Below, one piece after another: positions 26,791 to 37,906 of a stretch of DNA of 62,000 nt (position 1 is the first letter of the stretch; every line of letters starts with the position of its first letter). Both the position numbers and the translations under genes were made by a program. The stretch is from Cristatella mucedo. Lineage: Eukaryota > Bryozoa > Phylactolaemata > Cristatellidae. The DNA lies in assembly GCA_009760855.2 (NCBI GenBank), contig WPIO01000019.1, forward strand, positions 1 to 62,000, in the 5' to 3' direction. The notes below the pieces were generated by a model. The model searched no databases. It was given only the letters and a program-made list of their open reading frames with translations, and was not told where the DNA came from.

Positions 26791-29700
26791 TGTGTGTGTG
26801 CATGCATGTGTCTAAAGCACGTTAGGAGCACAGCGTACCACATGGTATGCAGTTGTGTTGAGAGAAGGCGTACACGCCGTAGAGCTTGGTTACATATGTG
26901 AGTCAGACCCACCGAATGAACCCTCGCACTGCCCCACGTACTGTATAGCAACGTGTTCCTAAACCACCCTGTTAGCGATCAAGCTAGAGGACTTCGGGTC
27001 TGACAATCAACTGGCCATGGCAAGCTCTAAGGTACTCGCTGCTAGCTTTTACTAATGTTTCACCGGAAACTGCCGCCGACCGACGACAGATGTATGAGTA
27101 GGATGTTGGCCATGGCTGAGAGTGGCTTGTGCTTATGCCGAAGAAACTTCTAGTGCTCAGACATTATGCCATGGCAAATGTCCAGACACCTGGCCGGCAG
27201 GAGTCTAGAAGTAGTAGGTCTAGAGGATCCACAGCCTGGTGCTACCGAATAAATCGTACTCGTCCGATCGTGTTCAATTCGTGTCGTGCTGTGGTCAATT
27301 TTCATCTAGATGAACAGTCACCTGTTGAAATCCGCAAGGGTCTGTTCTTGGTCCTTGGGTGTTCTCCATTTATACCGAGCCTCTAGAAAGTGATTTAGAC
27401 TCATGGGATCGGCCATCACTTCTATGCTGACGATGCTCGGCTGTTTTTCTCATGTAAACCATTGGCATTTGTTGCAGCGACTGACAAAAAAGCTTGCCTT
27501 GAAGACATATGATCCTGGATGTCGACAAATTTCCTTAAACTAAACGACGATAAAACCAAATTGCTACTCATAGGACACCCCAAGCATGTGGCTGGACTAG
27601 GAGACTTTTCTCATGTAATAGATGATGCTGTTGTGCGATCGTCACCATGTGCTTAGAATTTAGGAGTCCTCTTTGATAACTGCTTACAGTTTGAAAGTTT
27701 CATGAAGAAGTATGTCGCCACAGCTAGTCATCACGTTCGATCGCTGTGTAAGATTATGGTCTGTCCACCGCGATGGTTTGCTAAAGATCGAACTAGCTTA
27801 TGGTTCTGTCTCGGCTGGATCATTGCAATTTAAATTTGGCCTGGCTACCGAATAAAGCCTCGGGCCTCTGAAGCTGGTGATGAATATGGTTGACAGGCTA
27901 GGCAACAAATCGTTGAGGTACAGCTATGTGTCTCCTTTACTGAAGGAGCTGCCGGCTGATTGGGTCCCGGTTGATTAACAGATACAGAGTAAAATTCTTA
28001 TGCCGACCCACTAGGCTCACCATGGCTTAGTTAATAATAATAATACACTTGATAAAGTGCCTTCAGAGAACTTTATCTCTTTCTAGGCGCTTTGCATTTC
28101 CTTCAAACCTAGCTGAACTGCTTCACCAGTTTCAGCCTCTGCGTGCCCCCCTATCCTCTATAGACAATAGTTTAGCTATTCCATTCCTGTACTTAAAGAC
28201 CGTTAAAGGTGGCATAAGCTTTTGGTAAGACTACTCAGGTCCGAGACTGTGGAACTCACTTCTGACATTCTTAAGCAACGACATATACTCTCCTGCTGCC
28301 GACTGTGGCACACTACCTTGACTGCCCCCCACGACTTACCTATGCTTCTCACTGTATAAATAAATAAAATTAGTAATTCATTTGTATAGCGCCCTAAACG
28401 AACTATCTCTATTCAGGCGCTTCACATATGCTAGGGGACTCGAGCCCACAGGCCCGATCATCAAATGCATCCACCTTGACCGGGTGAGCACCTTAACCAC
28501 TGGACTTCCTCTTTGTTTCGTGACAGGAAGTCTTTTGGCCACCATGTTTGCACCAAAGGCTGCTTAGGTTTTGAGTGTGCAATAGAAAATCTTCTTAATA
28601 GCATCCACTTGATCTTTGTGGCTTTGTGGAGTTACAGTCGGAGAAACATTACAGTACATTAGTAGCCATAGGGTAGGTGGGTGAGGAGGGTGGGGCAGAT
28701 GTGATTAGTCGGATTGATCGGGCATTGGCTACAACCAAAGACATACGAGCATTCTTGTAAAGATGACTTATCTCCTTTGTAAATAGGATAGCCAATTTTT
28801 AAGGCGATGTCAAGGGGCTATCCCCTGGTTCTAGGTGATATTATGTAAAGGGTGACATCCCCTGACCCAGTGTAAGCTGTGCTTTTGGTGTTTTGCGATT
28901 GCAAACGTTGACTTACGGTGGTGGTGTGTGTAGGTTTTTATGACAAACTATCGTGTTGGTATATGCCTCGTACTTCTATTTTGTGCTCCCCCCCCCAGTT
29001 TCTTGAGCAGAAGCAAATGCATCAGATCACACTGTCATTGCCTGATTGCTAAAGGCAGTGCAGGCTCCTTGCTCGAAATGCTCGTGAGTAGCTCATATAC
29101 GACCTTGTCCACAGTCAGTGCCGAATTGTACCGACCCTGTGGTTTGCTGATAGCATTCGTCAGAATAATCCCTCAGTTGGCTGCTTTGCCTTAAATGCCA
29201 TCTTGTTAATCACCGTGGACTGTCTGGCTATGGTTAGTGTCGGTTAAGTGGTAAAAAGTCCTACCTCGTTGAGCCCAGTGTATCAGTTGCATTAATGCCA
29301 CTAGCCGCCAAGCCACCGGATCTGTCCTATGGCCATGTATCACGGGCCACAACTTGCTCGTGGCTAGTAGTGGTGGCAGTGCTGCCTGCATGTTTGCTTG
29401 CTATGGCCGGCCGGTGGGTCCTGCTGGTAACAGCCCGTGAAGAGATCTGTCAGGTCGACCTCATCCTGGACCTGAGGCAGGTGGACAGGCACCTCTGAAC
29501 TGTTGCTATCTCTCTGTCTTCAGACAGTCACGGAGCTCGAATGCACAAAAAATGTGAGAAAATCGACTGCCAAGCTCTGCTAGACCGATCTGCACCCTCT
29601 CTCTACCACATGTGTACTGAAATATACCTTTTGAAGTCAATTATCGGTTGCACGATGCTCAAGTAGCGATTTGCACACCGATGTATAGAGCGTAGGTGTC

Positions 29701-32700
29701 AACTTTCATGGCATTTCGCTGGCACCTAACTGAGAAAGTTGGGTGCAGAGTAAGCATTTGGCTGCTCTGCTAGTGAGTGGGCAACAAAACCCTGTACGTG
29801 TGCAGGGCTGGGAAGGTAGATGGCGCTGCCAGGTGACCCGGCGATGCTTGGCAGTGCCTTCACTTGCGAATGGGCTTGATTCGATGTTTTAAGTTGTGCC
29901 TTGAGTTTTCAAGTTTTGCCATAAACGACAAGGCACAACTTCTCGGATTCAAGTACAGTCTTTGGAGTTGTCCTCAATTGTCAATGAGTCGGTGACTCCT
30001 TTTTTTTACCTGAGTTGTGGTTGCCATGCTTTTTCCGTTTGAACACGTGGCTTCTGCCTCTTTAATTTAGCCATAATAATAATAAAAGACTTGCATACCA
30101 CCTTAAGATAACTTATTCTCTATGCAGGTGCTTTACAACTTCTTGCTAGATAATAAATAACCGATAGCTTGTGAACGCAAGGTTTCCTGCCTGGGAAAGC
30201 ACCCGATAATAGTACGCAGTTATCATGTTATCATACGAGCACACTAAAGCACGCAAAATACGCCACGACAGCTGGTTAGCAGGGCCTCGGTTAGTAACAC
30301 TGACTCATTCATGCACAGGTAGGCAAAGCACACAGAAACAAGTGCCGGGTACACTGGGATGCTGTACAGAAATGTTTCTGCGGCCCTCAGTCACGACGTG
30401 CAAATTCATAATGCACAACCACATAACAGGACAATTCAATCAGACAGATTAAAGGCTGTGTGGAGAAGATCGGTGCATCCTGTTCCTTGGACTATCTGTT
30501 ATATAAATATATTAACTGTTGATTAAGTGCTGCAGCTCCAAGTTGCTCGAACAGCTCTTGCTGGGGCTCTCTCGTGGGCTGGTTGGATAATGATAATAAT
30601 AATTGGACATTTTTAGAGCATCCCATGAGAAACCCTCTCGCTCTAGGCACTTTACGTAGTCTGAAAAGGAAGCATGCCAGTTAGTTATGGAGTTCTAATT
30701 TCAGCATGTGAAAGCCCAAAGAAAGAACCATTCTCACGGACTGAGCAAAGGCTGTGAGGATCATGTGGATTTTTGGCTTCTTTTTAAATGTCGTCAAGTC
30801 AGGGGATGTCGTGGTGTCAGTCGGGAATGAGTTCCCCGCTTTCTCCAAATGAATCTGAAATTCATTGGAGGCACAACCGACGATCAGCCGAGTCAGAAGA
30901 GCCAGTGATCTCAGGCAGTTTTTTGTCTTCAGCTGCCCCATGACTCTTTGCGTGCCGTCCTGTACTGTAGCGGACTGCTGATTCTGCTGATTTTTTGTGC
31001 AGACAGTCGGTCTGTCGGCCCTTGCTAACAGCAGCCCTGTTCGGCCTGCCAGCCGTGCACATCGTGGTCCTGGATCATGCTACTGCTACTCTTTAACAGT
31101 TGCCCCGACTCGTGCGTCCTGTTTAGCGATTGACGGTAAAGGCAGCTGCTGTGACTCAAAACGGGTCATGTGACCGTTAGGGCAAGTCCCGATGGCCGTC
31201 CGGGTTTCCCTCCCTCACCCCCCCCCCCTGTTGTTAAAGGGCCCTGGATGGAGTAGGGCCATCGGCTGCCGCTAGCTGTGAGGCGATTTTGCACAGGCCG
31301 ACCTTGGTCGGCAGCTTTGCTTGCCTCCACTGCTGCTGTGCTGCTGCAGTCACGGTCTGGCCCGGCTGTGCATTCGTGTGCCGCCTTGGCGTGCGTTGTA
31401 GTTCTTCGCCATCATCGTGTTCAGCTGCATTAGCTCGCAGGGCTACGACTACAGCTTGGGCGATGCCGAGTGTGCTTACAATGAAGACCCCAACGCGTGC
31501 GGCTATGGTGTGGGCATCGGCGTGCTGGCGTTCCTCATATGCATCGCCTTCCTCGCGGCTGATGCCATGTTCGAGCGAGTGAGCAGCGTGCAGCACCGGC
31601 GCTACATTGTGATCGGGGACATTGCGCTCTCAGGTAAGCAGCCGTCACTGCCGCTGCAAGAGTGTGCTCGAATCTCTCGCAGCCGAGACTGCGCAAATGT
31701 GCTGTCTCGCTTGGGCAGCTGTGGCCTTGGCTTGTTGATCGCCCCTATGTAGGGTAGGGTGAGGCGGTTGAGCTTGCTAGGAGGCTGGCCTTGGTGCGGT
31801 ACGGTCTGCGACTAGGGATTTGGAGGGTGTTATAAGGAAGAGGAGAGAAGATGCAGACGAGACGAGCAAACGCAGGAAGGCCGGGAAGTGGCATGAGAAG
31901 TTGTAACTTCGTTTTTATCCCTCGAAGCTTGAAGCTCCCCTATTTGGCACTCGGCATTGGTTCAGCTTTGCCGTTTGCGGCAGCCTTGGATGTGTTCAAA
32001 CCGCTGGAACACATCGATGCCCAGTGTGAGCGTCTGCTCTTGCTCGTTTAGTGACGAATTAAGAAACGATGGCGGTTGCTACACCCGATAAGGAATTCGT
32101 GCATTGTCTGAAGCATTCTTTCGCCAGCTCTATATTCAGCTAATAGCCCAATAGTTTTCGAACCGTCCAAGCCCTCGCGGCTCTTGTAATGCATTGAATT
32201 TCCACACTGTCGGCTTTGTAATGTTCTGCTGCGAATTTCTTTGCGACTAACTTTGGGGCTTATCGCTGCACTTAGGTACAAACAGATCGTGCATGTACTG
32301 AGATGAAGCAAGCTGGGATCTAGAGCTCCACATCCAAAAGGGCGTACATGCTTAAGGTTAATCGCTATGATAAGCCTGCATTATACTTGACGGCGTGTTC
32401 TCGACATGAAATGCACAAGCTGGCTTGCGAGATTAAAATCATTGTGCAAAAATTGTACACTATGAAATTATGACACAAGCCAAAGATCTGCATAGCTCGG
32501 AAGAGCAGCTACGGTTCGTCAAGCAGGCAATAAGGGTCAACAGAATAATAATAACAACAATAGCACACTTGATAAAGCACTCTCAGAGAACTCAACCTCT
32601 TTCTAGACGTATACATTTGCTGGCGTAAACATCTACTTGCGTCATTTGAGAGAAAACTGGGAAGCTAGCCAAGCACATCAGTTTAACCGATGGACATCTG

Positions 32701-35700
32701 CCGACAGCAGGTTAAGCAGATCAGGCAGTGGCACGGCAAAGGCAACCCGCATTTCTCCACATATGTTTCTCACCATCGGATTGAGGTTGAACTCTCCTGT
32801 TGTGTGTCTGCAGTGGTGCTCACAAATCTGCCCGAGCTGCCGTGATTTTATGCCCGTGATGGTTCGAAATAGCCAAATACAGTCAGCACAACGAATTTCG
32901 GTTGGCTTTGTTGTCAGCCGAGCATATTGGGAAACCCCGTTGACGAAATAGATGAGAAAAATAAGATATACACTTTTTATGAAACAGCCGTAATCGCCAT
33001 CTTAAAAATCTAAATACTGTTGGTAGGATCTTTGCCCTTCGAGCATCGTTTGCCAGGCCGGCTATTCGCGCAAACTGGGTTGATTTTTGCTGAGATTGGT
33101 CCTCTGCTTAGACGCCCTGCCATCCACACTTGAATGCACTGCTTTGCCACACTTGGGCGTTGTTATGTGTGCGCTGCCATGTTCGTCAATGTGCAGTGTC
33201 TCGAACCAGCGATCCGCTTTCTTTTTGTTAATAGCTTTGTGGGCGTTCCTCTGGTTTGTTGGTTTCTGCTACCTCACCAATGCCTGGGCAAAGACGATCG
33301 TTAAACCACTCTTCATCGGGGTTTCTGGAGTCCAGGCCGCAATCGCATTTTCTTTCTTTTCCTTCGTTTCGTTTGTAAGTAATTTTGCCGCTGTGCCCTG
33401 CAAGCGCTTGCTAGCAGGTGTTACCATCCTGCCGAGGTTTGGCTGCATGTGAGAGATGGTCGGTGAATGCTTGAGCAGTGATTCTTTTGGCGCCGACACG
33501 CTTGCCAGAGTTAGCGTCACTCAACGGCAGGTGCTATGGCCATTGGAGTGTTATTCACCCACTACAGATTTAAGTCCATATCACTTTTTAGCATTAACAA
33601 TAACCTAATTGTTGTACAGCCACTAGGGATTGTAATCCACCTGAACCAGCGAGCCTTGCAAGTGGGTACGGACTTGCTCTGCATCATTAGTGCTTATGAG
33701 TGCGCAATGGAATGAGAGTGCATGTGAAAAGAATGCTCGTGTACATGCTTGCCCGTGAAGTCACGTGATTCGAAAGCTATCGTATTTGCAGTGCATGTGC
33801 TGGTGTGAAAGGTGCTAACATTGTATTGGCCTTCTATTCTCATCTGCCTGTTTACATGAAGCACTTCATGATTAGTGTGGAGGTACCATTTCTATAGCCG
33901 ATCTGCTCGATATATCTCCAGTAGGGCACTTCGATATAGGCACTCCAGTAGACAAACGCCATTCGAAATGTTTGCTGGGTGAATTGAAAAACATAGACTC
34001 GGGTGCATAGTGACGTCACCTGGTCAACCCGGACGGTTTGTTTGCATAGCCACTCTGCCACACGTGCCGGTTTGCAGGCACCGCAGCACGAGCCGTAGCA
34101 TAGAGGTAGTCGCACACAGAGTGAGGCCTAGTCGAGAGTCACACAGAGTGAGGCCCGCTGCCAGGATTGCCGAGCATTCAGCGACAGACCCTATCCCAGG
34201 CAAGTGCTCACGATCTGAACCCGATCTCATTGAACGAGGAAACTCTTTGCTGAAAGTCCACGGACTCATTAATGTCTGGAATCACGAGGTGTACTGATTT
34301 GCTTTTGCTACTTGTTTGGGGTGAGCGTACAACTAAAATATATTGTTATATTATCATCAAAGGGTTACAGCTAGTCCTACACTAATCAAGGCAGATTTTG
34401 TGATCTATTAAGGCATCATAACTGACTTTGGAGTATTCGCATAGTAAGATAAATGTGTAAAAATGACCAAAACAAGAGAAAAACTTAGTAGAACTCTTTT
34501 GGGAATGCTCTCCGACATGGTTTGGCTCAGGGGTTGTTGCTTACCATTGACGACCGAGGTCGTGATATCGAGTTGCGTGGCATATGCAAAGCGTCTGGAT
34601 AGAGATTAAATTCACTTTGGGTGCTGTGCAACGGAATTATATATTTTCTTTGCTTGTGTGGTTGGTTTCATGTGTATACTTGAGTGCAGTGGCAGAGGCA
34701 GAGTGGCATTTGCCCTCCCTTCCCCTACAGATGGGCAACGACCTCGGTCGTCCACTATTCCTTGGCCTCCACTGCCACCAGTGGCAAAATTATGTCCTAA
34801 TTCCATTCGGTGAGCAACTTCTAATTTTGGTTCGAAGAAATACTAGGATTTTGAGCTATAATTTTTTGTTAATTGCAGGTCTAGCCCTGCCTGCATGAAA
34901 AACTTACGGGTCTTGCCCATACGTAAAGATTTTGCAGGTCTTGACTACCTTGATAAAAATCCTGCTCCACCCTGAGCACAAACGTATTGGCGACCCCATG
35001 TTTATTCGATTGTGCTTTCTTTGAAGCAAATGTAAAATGCCCAGAAAGAGATTGATTTATGTAAGGGTGCTATATCAAGTGTATTATTATTATTGTGAGT
35101 AGTAGGCATTGGATCGGCAAATATTAGACCGAAGCACACACAAGTGAATTCGCCCAATCAACGCCATGTCTTTCACAATCGCGTTTTCGTAGACAGCATT
35201 ACAAAATTAGCGATAGAAAGTCTCTTCGGCCACAACAATTCGCTTTAAAATGGCAGACATCCCTATTTAAAAAGCCTAAAAAAACGACTGAATTGCCCAT
35301 TTCGGAGGTACTTAAACGTGCAAGTTAGTATGAAAACAATAGTGTACCCATTATGCTAATTTCTTAGCCTCATACTATCGCCAAACGGCATGCCCAAGAC
35401 CACCAAGTCTTACGAAGGACCAAATGTATGGTTTGCATCTAACAGGACGTAGCAACACAAAGGCCAAGTCTAGCTTCTATAGAATCATTGTTGATTCACA
35501 GATTCACAATTAAAAAATGCTGTTGTCTGCGATCAACCATCTCCTTAACTGCTGCCAAGATAACATGTGTATCTTCCGTCCGGTCTCCCTTCTTATGTTC
35601 CTATCAAAGACACTGGAACGAGTCGTGGCAGACCAGTTGAACTCATATATTGAAATTTCAAACCTTGCTCGTAAGTTCCAGTCTAGTTTTAGAGCTAATC

Positions 35701-36884
35701 CCTCCATTGAGTCATTGCTTCGGGTGTATAACGTCCTACCGAGGAATGCAGACTTGGGTAGAATATCTCTGCCTGTTTTGCTCGATCTTACGACAGCTTT
35801 TGATAATATCGATGACCAAGTCCTCGAGCGCCTCTCGTCTCGCCTGGGCATCACTGGTACTGCACTGCAATGGTTCAGGTCATCTATCAGTGGGAGACTC
35901 CAGAGTATTGATGGAAATGGACAAAAGATCATCTGAGGAGCCTTTAAAGTATTGGGTACCTCAGGGCTTTGTTCTTGGTCTTTTCACGGTTTATACTCTC
36001 CTTCTTGCCGATATGATTGCGAGGCACAATCTAGGCTTTGACTTCTATGCAGATGACACTTAATTGTACCTTTGCTTTGATTTCTCCCAGCCCTCCAGCA
36101 CGAGGAATTATCGTAGCCCCTTGCTGCAGGTGTTGATGACATCTGAACATTGATGGCAGCAAACTTTCTTAAATTGAATGATAAAACTAACCAACTAGTT
36201 ATAGGTAAAACAAGTGTGATTCATAAATTGGAACTTAATGCTCAGAATCAGAGTCAGCTGCAAACCATACATGCGGCCCTTTGTAAGGCTTGGTGGTCTT
36301 AAGCATGCCGTTCGGCGATAGTTTGAGGCTAGGAAATTAGCATATTAGGTACACTATTGTTTTCTTACTAATGTGCACGTTTAAGCACATTTATGGATTG
36401 TGCATCGTTGATTCAACAATATTTTTATAGAAGCTAGCCTTAACCTTTGCTAGGATCGATTGGCACGATCTACAATAGATGGTATCAGGGCCACATATTA
36501 AATTGAACTTATCTTGTTTCAGAATTATCTAGGCCTAGAGCGTAAGCACACGTGACCAGCATTTGAGCCGTGCTTTTGTTGCCTTTTTTTCGTCTGGGGT
36601 TCAGAGCATGTGCTCCATCGCTGACCATTGCTTGCCAATCTCGCCCGTGTTCTGCTGCTTTGAAGGCAGTCCTGACGGTACTGGCGGCGATGCGCTTCCG
36701 AAAGGGAGTGGCCGACTTGGCCTCGGCCGGAGGCTACGAGCCGAGCGATGTCACGCAGAGCTCTAACCCCTACGCCTCGTTCGGCGAAGGCAGCATGGAC
36801 CAGTCGTACAAGCCGGCACCGTTCAGCGGAGCCAGCAGCACCACTCAGCCGCCCCTGGGCGCATACCAGCCGCCCACCTATTAG
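25877..36884 (+). CDS. SYNGR: Synaptogyrin, four coding exons, complete
   Basis: Synaptogyrin, a MARVEL-domain tetraspan protein of synaptic and other small vesicles, involved in vesicle trafficking and exocytosis. Exons: 25877-25975, 31402-31633, 33235-33374 and 36666-36884, joining to 690 nt, 229 residues plus stop (vertebrate family members are about 224-234). Seen: N-terminal GAYGAGRAGGSFDP; hydrophobic segments at about 27-44, 68-90, 108-127 and 142-166; a first luminal loop with C57 and C66 in the family pattern CxYNxxPNAC; the hallmark WAFLWFVGFCYLTN (113-126) in TM3; and a polar C-terminal tail rich in Y, P, S and Q (NPYASF). Exon 4 joins exon 3 without a gap relative to vertebrate TM4. 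The first donor (GTAGGG) and the second acceptor (weak pyrimidine tract) are the least typical splice sites. Intron 1 (5.4 kb) and intron 3 (3.3 kb) carry L2 pseudogenes. The ATG is preceded by AAAAAAG, a reasonable context. Confidence 0.95.
26719..26808. repeat. (GT)n microsatellite, ~90 bp
   Basis: GT dinucleotide run with a CG interruption, in synaptogyrin intron 1. Confidence 0.97.
28031..28107 (-). mobile_element. L2-B 3' end inserted in L2-A
   Basis: Short minus-strand terminus (AATAATAATACACTTGATAA to GCGCTTTGCATTTCCTTC) interrupting the L2-A pseudogene. Confidence 0.78.
28374..28510 (-). mobile_element. SINE1 inserted in L2-A
   Basis: Minus-strand SINE1 from AATTCATTTGTATAGCGCCC to the tRNA-like head (GTTAAGGTGCTCACCCGG on the minus strand). 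The L2-A sequence breaks at CTTCTCACTGT and resumes at CTCTTTGTTTCGTG. Confidence 0.8.
28661..30584. other. Synaptogyrin intron 1, mostly unassigned
   Basis: No exon recognised. A minus-strand SINE1/L2-like tail fragment lies at 30082-30145 (AATAATAATAAAAGACTTGC, TTCTCTATGCAGGTGCTTTAC). Confidence 0.5.
30585..30930 (-). mobile_element. L2-B 3' part with C-terminal coding remnant
   Basis: Minus-strand copy. The frame reads GNSFPTDTTTSPDLTTFKKK, matching the [25 protein letters not shown] terminus of L2 proteins, followed by the family 3' end and (ATT)n. Diverged. Confidence 0.72.
31634..33234. other. Synaptogyrin intron 2
   Basis: 1.6 kb; only a minus-strand L2-B tail (32545-32622) recognised. 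Open frames here have no family signature. Confidence 0.6.
32545..32622 (-). mobile_element. L2-B 3' end, truncated
   Basis: AATAATAATAACAACAATAG tail, GATAAAGCACTCTCAGAGAA and TTTCTAGACG arm, then TACATTTGCTG. Confidence 0.72.
34517..34644 (+). mobile_element. SINE1, diverged
   Basis: Plus-strand copy: TGGTTTGGCTCAGGGGTTG head, ACCGAGGTCGTGATATCGAG, GCATATGCAAAGCGTCTGGA body, GGAATTATAT end. Confidence 0.7.
34995..35096 (+). mobile_element. L2-B 3' end, truncated
   Basis: ATTCGATTGTGCTTTCTTTG, AAATGTAAAATGCCCAGAAA, TGCTATATCAAGTGTATTAT with a short ATT tail. Confidence 0.72.
35510..36250 (+). mobile_element. L2-A reverse transcriptase palm fragment, frameshifted
   Basis: Plus strand. Frame 1 (35517-35936) reads FRPVSLLMFLSKTLERVVAD, FQSSFRANPSIESLLRVYN and LPVLLDLTTAFDNIDDQVLE; frame 2 continues SSEEPLKYWVPQGFVLGL and GFDFYADDT (36040-36063). 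These are RT blocks in canonical order, including both catalytic aspartate motifs (AFD and YADD). It decays by 36250 and does not reach the 3' end. Confidence 0.88.
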
Positions 36885-37326
36885 TCGGTGGCCAGTTCGC
36901 TTGCTCGCTCGGGCCGCCGCCACCGCGCGAGCCGCCGCAGCTGCCACTGGGTGGAGCTGCTGCTGCTGCAGCCATTGGCTGTGTATCTAGCTGGGTGGTG
37001 GCTTCTCTTGTCCAGTCTTGTGTTTACTCGCACGGTTAGCCACCGGCACCGTAGCAGAGACTCGCCATTCACCTCCACACCGGCTGCCTCGTGCAGCGCA
37101 ATGCCGCCACACGAGACCGCGCAGCAGCCGCTGGCTGCTGGCTCTGACGAGCTGCGCTCCACGGCACGGCAACCAGTGACACCGCTGACGGTTTCCAAGC
37201 CGGCAGCGCAGTCATCGGTGGCTGCTGCCGTGTGCTGTGCCCGGGCGACCATCCATTTGATTGGCTGCTGGGTGTCTATTGTTCTGTAGCTGCCGTAGTA
37301 TCTTGTCATTCGCAACCCGCGAATAG

Positions 37327-37446
<120 letters not shown>

Positions 37447-37519
37447 GCACGCATACTCAGTTGCTGCTGGCACAATTAACTCACTAGCTATATTCCTCAA
37501 TTCATGGACAGATGCTGTA

Positions 37520-37525
37520 TTTATT
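37520..37525 (-). terminator. Candidate polyadenylation signal for the G-alpha gene
   Basis: TTTATT on the plus strand reads AATAAA on the minus strand, 382 bases past the G-alpha stop. If used, the G-alpha 3' end would overlap the synaptogyrin 3' UTR. Position-based inference. Confidence 0.35.
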
Positions 37526-37697
37526 CGTTTGATTTCGTGGTTTCCTGTGGCTACTATTGGTTAGAGGTGGCGTGTGTCTTGTTGTATAGTTGATGTGCCT
37601 GCATAGACGATGCACGATTGTAATAACTTGTTATTCTGAAATTATAATTGATGAAAACATTGCAATTATTATTTGCTAAAAAACACGATGTACACTT

Positions 37698-37703
37698 AAT
37701 AAA
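37698..37703 (+). terminator. Polyadenylation signal AATAAA, probably synaptogyrin
   Basis: AATAAA on the plus strand 814 bases after the synaptogyrin stop and about 200 bases short of the convergent G-alpha stop codon. Confidence 0.5.
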
Positions 37704-37906
37704 TAGTCATTAGTAGCAAACAAGCCGTGACCGGCTGATTGATTGCTGCAAGTGAGAGCGATCGCTCTGATCATACTATTCTCGTGGACGGCTTGCGACC
37801 TGCTGCAGATATCGCAGCAGGCAGCAGGGCCTGCCCTCTGCCCTGCACTGTTGGAGCTTACATCCTGTCACCAGGCAGCAGTAGCGCCCTCCGACGGCTC
37901 ACGGTG

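Larger units (their letters stand above)
27230..28660 (+). mobile_element. L2-A retrotransposon with RT catalytic block, pseudogene
   Basis: Plus strand, in synaptogyrin intron 1. Reading across frames: SPVEIRKG, GIGHHFYADDARLFFSC (the YADD polymerase motif), FLKLNDDKTKLLLIGHPKH, NLGVLFDNCLQF, then the C-terminal and 3' end blocks finishing TTTGTGGAGTTACAGTCGGAG. Many stops. Two later elements are inserted (28031-28107 and 28374-28510). Confidence 0.85.
33375..36665. other. Synaptogyrin intron 3
   Basis: 3.3 kb holding a SINE1, an L2-B tail and an L2-A RT pseudogene (separate entries); no other exon recognised. Confidence 0.6.
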
